Source of the DNA: Wenyingzhuangia sp.
GTDB lineage: Bacteria > Bacteroidota > Bacteroidia > Flavobacteriales > Flavobacteriaceae
DNA: 64,000 bases
NCBI GenBank assembly: GCA_020628175.1
Contig: JAHDFK010000007.1
Coordinates: forward strand, 11,181 to 75,180
Direction: 5' to 3'
The position numbers and the translations under genes were made by a program. A model generated the notes under the pieces. It did not search any database. It was not told the origin of the DNA and was given only the letters and a program-made list of their open reading frames with translations. Within the stretch, counting starts at the first letter, position 1. Each line of letters opens with the position of its first letter. Of the stretch, positions 61,894 through 64,000 are shown piece after piece.

Positions 61894-62688
61894 ATGAAAA
61901 AAATAATAAGCTTAAGCTTGGTAGGAGCTTTTTTGATAGGGTGTTCTACAGTGCCTATTACAGGTAGAAAAAGAGTAAATTTTGTGTCTGATGCACAGGT
62001 ATTACCAGCAAGTTTTTCGCAATATAGTACTTTTTTAAAAGAGAACAAATTGTCTACAAATGCAGCGAAGTCTAAAGAAATAAAACAAGTAGGTGCTCGA
62101 ATTTCGAAAGCTGTAGATAAATTTATGCGTAAAAATGGAATGACTGCTGAGGCAAATAGCTACAAGTGGGAGTTTAATTTAGTAGAAGATAAACAATTAA
62201 ACGCATGGTGTATGCCTGGTGGAAAAGTTGTTTTTTATACAGGTATTTTACCGGTGGCAAAAAATACCGATGGTATTGCAGCTATTATGGGACATGAGGT
62301 AGCGCACGCTTTTGCAAAACACGGACAAGAACGTATGAGTTCTAGCCAAATGCAACAATTAGGTGGTGCTGCAGTAGCAATTGGTACCGCAAATAAAGAC
62401 CCGAGATCTAGACAATTGTGGAATATGGCTTTTGGAATAGGGTCTCAATTAGGAATGCTAAAATATAGCAGAACTCACGAAACCGAAGCCGATAAATTAG
62501 GATTGGTTTTTATGTTAATGGCCGGGTACAATGGAGAAGAGTCTGTAAGAGTTTGGGAAAGAATGAAAGCTTTAGGAGGTGGTTCTCAACCAGAATTTAT
62601 AAGTACACATCCATCCAATACAACACGAATTAATACACTACGTTCTTACTTACCTGAAGCTAAAAAATTGGCTTTAAAGTATAGGTAG
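61894..62688 (+). CDS. M48-family metalloprotease, lipoprotein
   Basis: A 264-residue zinc protease with a lipoprotein signal peptide (MKKIISLSLVGAFLIGCST, lipidated Cys17), starting VPITGRKRV after the cysteine, as in the BepA/LoiP-like family of envelope proteases. The zinc motif HEVAH is at about 134-138 (IMGHEVAHAFAKHGQERM) and the third ligand is in SRTHETEADKLGLVFMLMAG. The C-terminal STHPSNTTRINTLRSYLPEA is typical. Members degrade misassembled outer-membrane proteins. The start is fixed by the signal peptide and the -7 box; the frame is open 183 bp further upstream. Confidence 0.93.
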   Translation: MKKIISLSLVGAFLIGCSTVPITGRKRVNFVSDAQVLPASFSQYSTFLKENKLSTNAAKSKEIKQVGARISKAVDKFMRKNGMTAEANSYKWEFNLVEDKQLNAWCMPGGKVVFYTGILPVAKNTDGIAAIMGHEVAHAFAKHGQERMSSSQMQQLGGAAVAIGTANKDPRSRQLWNMAFGIGSQLGMLKYSRTHETEADKLGLVFMLMAGYNGEESVRVWERMKALGGGSQPEFISTHPSNTTRINTLRSYLPEAKKLALKYR

Positions 62689-62708
62689 TTTTTAGAGAAA
62701 AGTAGATT

Positions 62709-62901
62709 AGTTTATTAAGTATAGCAGAGTTGGTTATTGACTAAATTGGCGACGAACCTTGCTAGGCAAGTTAATACCCTTTATTTATGTATGGGGATTA
62801 ATCCTGTAGGTTTAATTGATTCTGATGGTGGAAGTACTGAGGATGATTATCAAGAAGATAATACTGTTTTAGAAATAGATGCTATTGGTTTAACTTTTTA
62901 A
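62709..62901 (+). pseudogene. Decayed Rhs C-terminal end, copy 1
   Basis: This stretch aligns by nucleotide with the Rhs core end at 62976-63095: ATAGCAGAGTTGG (62721) against ATAGCAGAATTGG (62992), and then the hallmark that encodes MGNNPIRKIDPDGG in the intact copy. Here it reads MGINPVGLIDSDGG from 62791, continuing STEDDYQEDNTVLEIDAI to a stop at 62901. The WLTTDPYGQY-equivalent part is in another frame, so at least one frameshift is present. It looks like the remnant of an older Rhs tip. Confidence 0.6.
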
Positions 62902-62915
62902 GTTTGTAATACTAA

Positions 62916-62941
62916 GCACTAGTAAATACTAGCGCTAGCTG
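62916..62941 (-). repeat. CTAG-rich element, inverted copy before the Rhs tip
   Basis: ACTAGT-AAAT-ACTAGC-G-CTAGC at 62918-62939 has three CTAG in 22 bp. It closely matches the reverse complement of the 3' part of the repeats at 63912-63936 and 63975-63999 (ACTAGT-TAAAA-ACTAGC-A-CTAGC), so it is an inverted partial copy. In the Rhs frame it encodes LVNTSAS. Confidence 0.55.
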
Positions 62942-63668
62942 GGGGAAAGACCCTGAAACAGGAAAAGAAGCGTTTGAGTTAAGATTGTGGGATAGCAGAA
63001 TTGGTAGGTGGTTGACTACGGATCCTTATGGGCAGTATCATAGTCCATATATGGCTATGGGAAATAATCCGATTAGAAAAATAGACCCTGATGGAGGAAC
63101 AGCTAATGATTATGTGCAAGACAATAAAACTAGTAAAGTAATTTGGGTTGATTCTACAGGTGAACAGGCAAAACAGGATGCAGCTAAACAATTTGGACAC
63201 AATGATGTTAAGATATTATCAACTAACTTTTTTGTGAATTCGAATAGTTTTATCAATGATGGTATAAGTGGTTTGTTAGCTTCAGATCAGATACGTGGAA
63301 TTCAAAATAATTATTTAAATGATGTTTCTTCAAGATTGAATGTAACCTCAAATGATTTGGTAAAGGCTTTAAATGGAGATAAATTTATAGAAAAGACTAA
63401 TAAAAATGGATTGCTTAAAGGTTTGTTTAATATAGGATTTAATTTTGCTGAAGGAGAAGCTCAAAGTTTTTTAATAGAAAAAGCATTACCTACTTTAGGT
63501 AAAAGTATAAACTTTGGGCTTAGTTTCTTAGGGACAACACAAACAGGTTTAGGTTCAGATAAGACTTTTCATGCAAAGAGACAACAAAACGCAATTAGTA
63601 AAAAAAATATAAGAAGTTTAGTTAATGATAATATGAAATTATTAATGATAAGAATTCATAAATTTTAA
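62916..63668 (+). CDS. Rhs C-terminal fragment: core end plus variable tip
   Basis: An open frame follows a stop at 62913 and has no ATG at its beginning. It reads ASWGKDPETGKEAFELRLWD and SRIGRWLTTDPYGQYHSPYM, then AMGNNPIRKIDPDGG, the standard end of an Rhs/YD-repeat core. A variable tip of about 185 residues begins at about 63090 (TANDYVQDNKTSKVIWVDST), with DAAKQFGHNDVKIL and LGSDKTFHAKRQQNAISKKN later. In Rhs systems such tips are often toxins. The roughly thousand-residue shell is missing, so this is an orphan or displaced tip, probably not translated from here alone. Toxin family not recognised. Confidence 0.65.
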   Translation, partial: ALVNTSASWGKDPETGKEAFELRLWDSRIGRWLTTDPYGQYHSPYMAMGNNPIRKIDPDGGTANDYVQDNKTSKVIWVDSTGEQAKQDAAKQFGHNDVKILSTNFFVNSNSFINDGISGLLASDQIRGIQNNYLNDVSSRLNVTSNDLVKALNGDKFIEKTNKNGLLKGLFNIGFNFAEGEAQSFLIEKALPTLGKSINFGLSFLGTTQTGLGSDKTFHAKRQQNAISKKNIRSLVNDNMKLLMIRIHKF

Positions 63669-63672
63669 ATAT

Positions 63673-63864
63673 ATGCAATCAGGTTCTAGTAAATACATGC
63701 TACTTGTTGAGATAGGTGGTTTTTTATGGTGGTTATTAATTAGTTTTTGTAAAACAAAATTAAAAGATGAGCAAGATCATAAATATTCTGCTCGAAATAT
63801 ATTTTTTCTTTGTATTGTTTTTATGATGATAGCTTTTATAAAAATTAAGTTTTTTGAAGAATAG
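63673..63864 (+). CDS. Small membrane protein, possible immunity protein
   Basis: A 63-residue protein with an ATG 4 bp after the Rhs-tip stop. Two hydrophobic segments (LLVEIGGFLWWLLISFC near 10-26; NIFFLCIVFMMIAFIKIKFF near 43-61) flank a charged loop KTKLKDEQDHKYSAR. Position directly after an Rhs tip is where immunity genes usually lie, but no family is recognised and the tip's toxicity is unproven. Confidence 0.5.
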   Translation: MQSGSSKYMLLVEIGGFLWWLLISFCKTKLKDEQDHKYSARNIFFLCIVFMMIAFIKIKFFEE

Positions 63865-63882
63865 TTTCTCTAGCCTAGCACC

Positions 63883-63937
63883 CCCCGCTAGTCCTAGTTT
63901 ATAAACGTTTCGCTAGTGCTAGTTTTTAACTAGTACC
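63883..63937 (+). repeat. CTAG-rich 55-bp repeat, unit 1
   Basis: Runs from CCCCGCTAGTCCTAG to TTTTTAACTAGTACC and contains five CTAG. It is 50/55 identical to unit 2 without gaps; the differences lie in the centre (AAACGTTTCG against AACACGTTTG). Confidence 0.85.
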
Positions 63938-63945
63938 GTTAGCTA

Positions 63946-64000
63946 CCCCGCTAGTCCTAGTTTATAACACGTTTGCTAGTGCTAGTTTTTAACTAGTACC
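63946..64000 (+). repeat. CTAG-rich 55-bp repeat, unit 2
   Basis: Starts 63 bp after unit 1, with GTTAGCTA between them, and ends at the window edge. The array may continue outside. It shares the end GCTAGTGCTAGTTTTTAACT with unit 1. Confidence 0.85.

Noticed and set aside
62985..63200. Reverse-strand frame of about 73 codons over the Rhs core end
   Set aside because: It is the antisense of a clearly recognisable Rhs core sequence and has no family character.
63883..64000. Possible CRISPR array at the right edge
   Set aside because: Only two 55-bp units with an 8-bp separator are visible, the units themselves are internally repetitive, and no cas gene is present.

Overview
The window looks like chromosomal sequence from a marine-type Flavobacteriaceae bacterium (phylum Bacteroidota). 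It is AT-rich, and start codons lack Shine-Dalgarno sequences. Many genes are preceded by the Bacteroidota -7 box TAnnTTTG, in the best cases with a TTG -33 box 19-21 bp upstream. Lineage-typical genes include PorQ of the type IX secretion system, a DUF3276 PUR-type protein, a roughly 310-residue NusB, a 951-residue CarB and exported proteins whose signal peptides end in S/A-Q. The genus cannot be fixed from the sequence alone. No rRNA, tRNA, CRISPR array, prophage or insertion-sequence transposase was seen.

Layout. 1-14.4 kb: hisS and folE, a membrane-anchored LuxR-type regulator next to an outer-membrane-like protein, an exported esterase, pyrG-yidC, rpmH, carB and an MFS transporter. 14.5-21 kb: topoisomerase III, an AlkC-like DNA alkylation repair protein with a helical partner, a glycosyltransferase and an LpxR-type lipid A deacylase. 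21-28 kb (accessory in character): an operon of two PPK2 polyphosphate kinases plus an unrecognised protein with kinase-like motifs, an XRE regulator, a serine hydrolase with an NTF2-like tail, and a TetR/SDR pair with shared operator-like half-sites. 27.7-45 kb: rsmB, recG, a 740-bp repeat-filled gap, pheT, pyrD, a family 2 glycosyltransferase, dnaB, a HAD/TrmH/M48 cluster, relA/spoT and a Fur-family regulator. 45-62.7 kb: purA, a lipoprotein/barrel pair, queE, cmk-porQ, ybbR-coaE, nusB-yajC, an ABC exporter, DUF3276, DoxX, a peroxiredoxin-like protein, hemB, a LOG-family protein, folD, ffh, msrB and an M48 lipoprotein. 62.7-64 kb: an accessory patch made of Rhs C-terminal ends, a small membrane ORF and CTAG-rich repeats that runs off the window.

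Most of the window is housekeeping: nucleotide synthesis (pyrG, carB, pyrD, purA, cmk), translation (hisS, pheT, rpmH, RNA methyltransferases), replication and repair (dnaB, recG, topB, AlkC-like), cofactors (folE, folD, hemB, queE, coaE) and membrane or export functions (yidC, ffh, yajC, porQ).

The parts most worth attention are: (a) the Rhs-tip patch, where a CTAG-rich element occurs in one orientation before an Rhs tip and in the opposite orientation after the tip and its small downstream ORF; (b) the PPK2-PPK2-orphan operon, whose third protein carries GDxxxxN and IDFD motifs like those of protein-kinase-like enzymes; (c) two intergenic elements about 80 nt long that appear to share a fold, with different but complementary outer stems; and (d) a 244-bp tandem duplication after recG that copies the recG 3' end.
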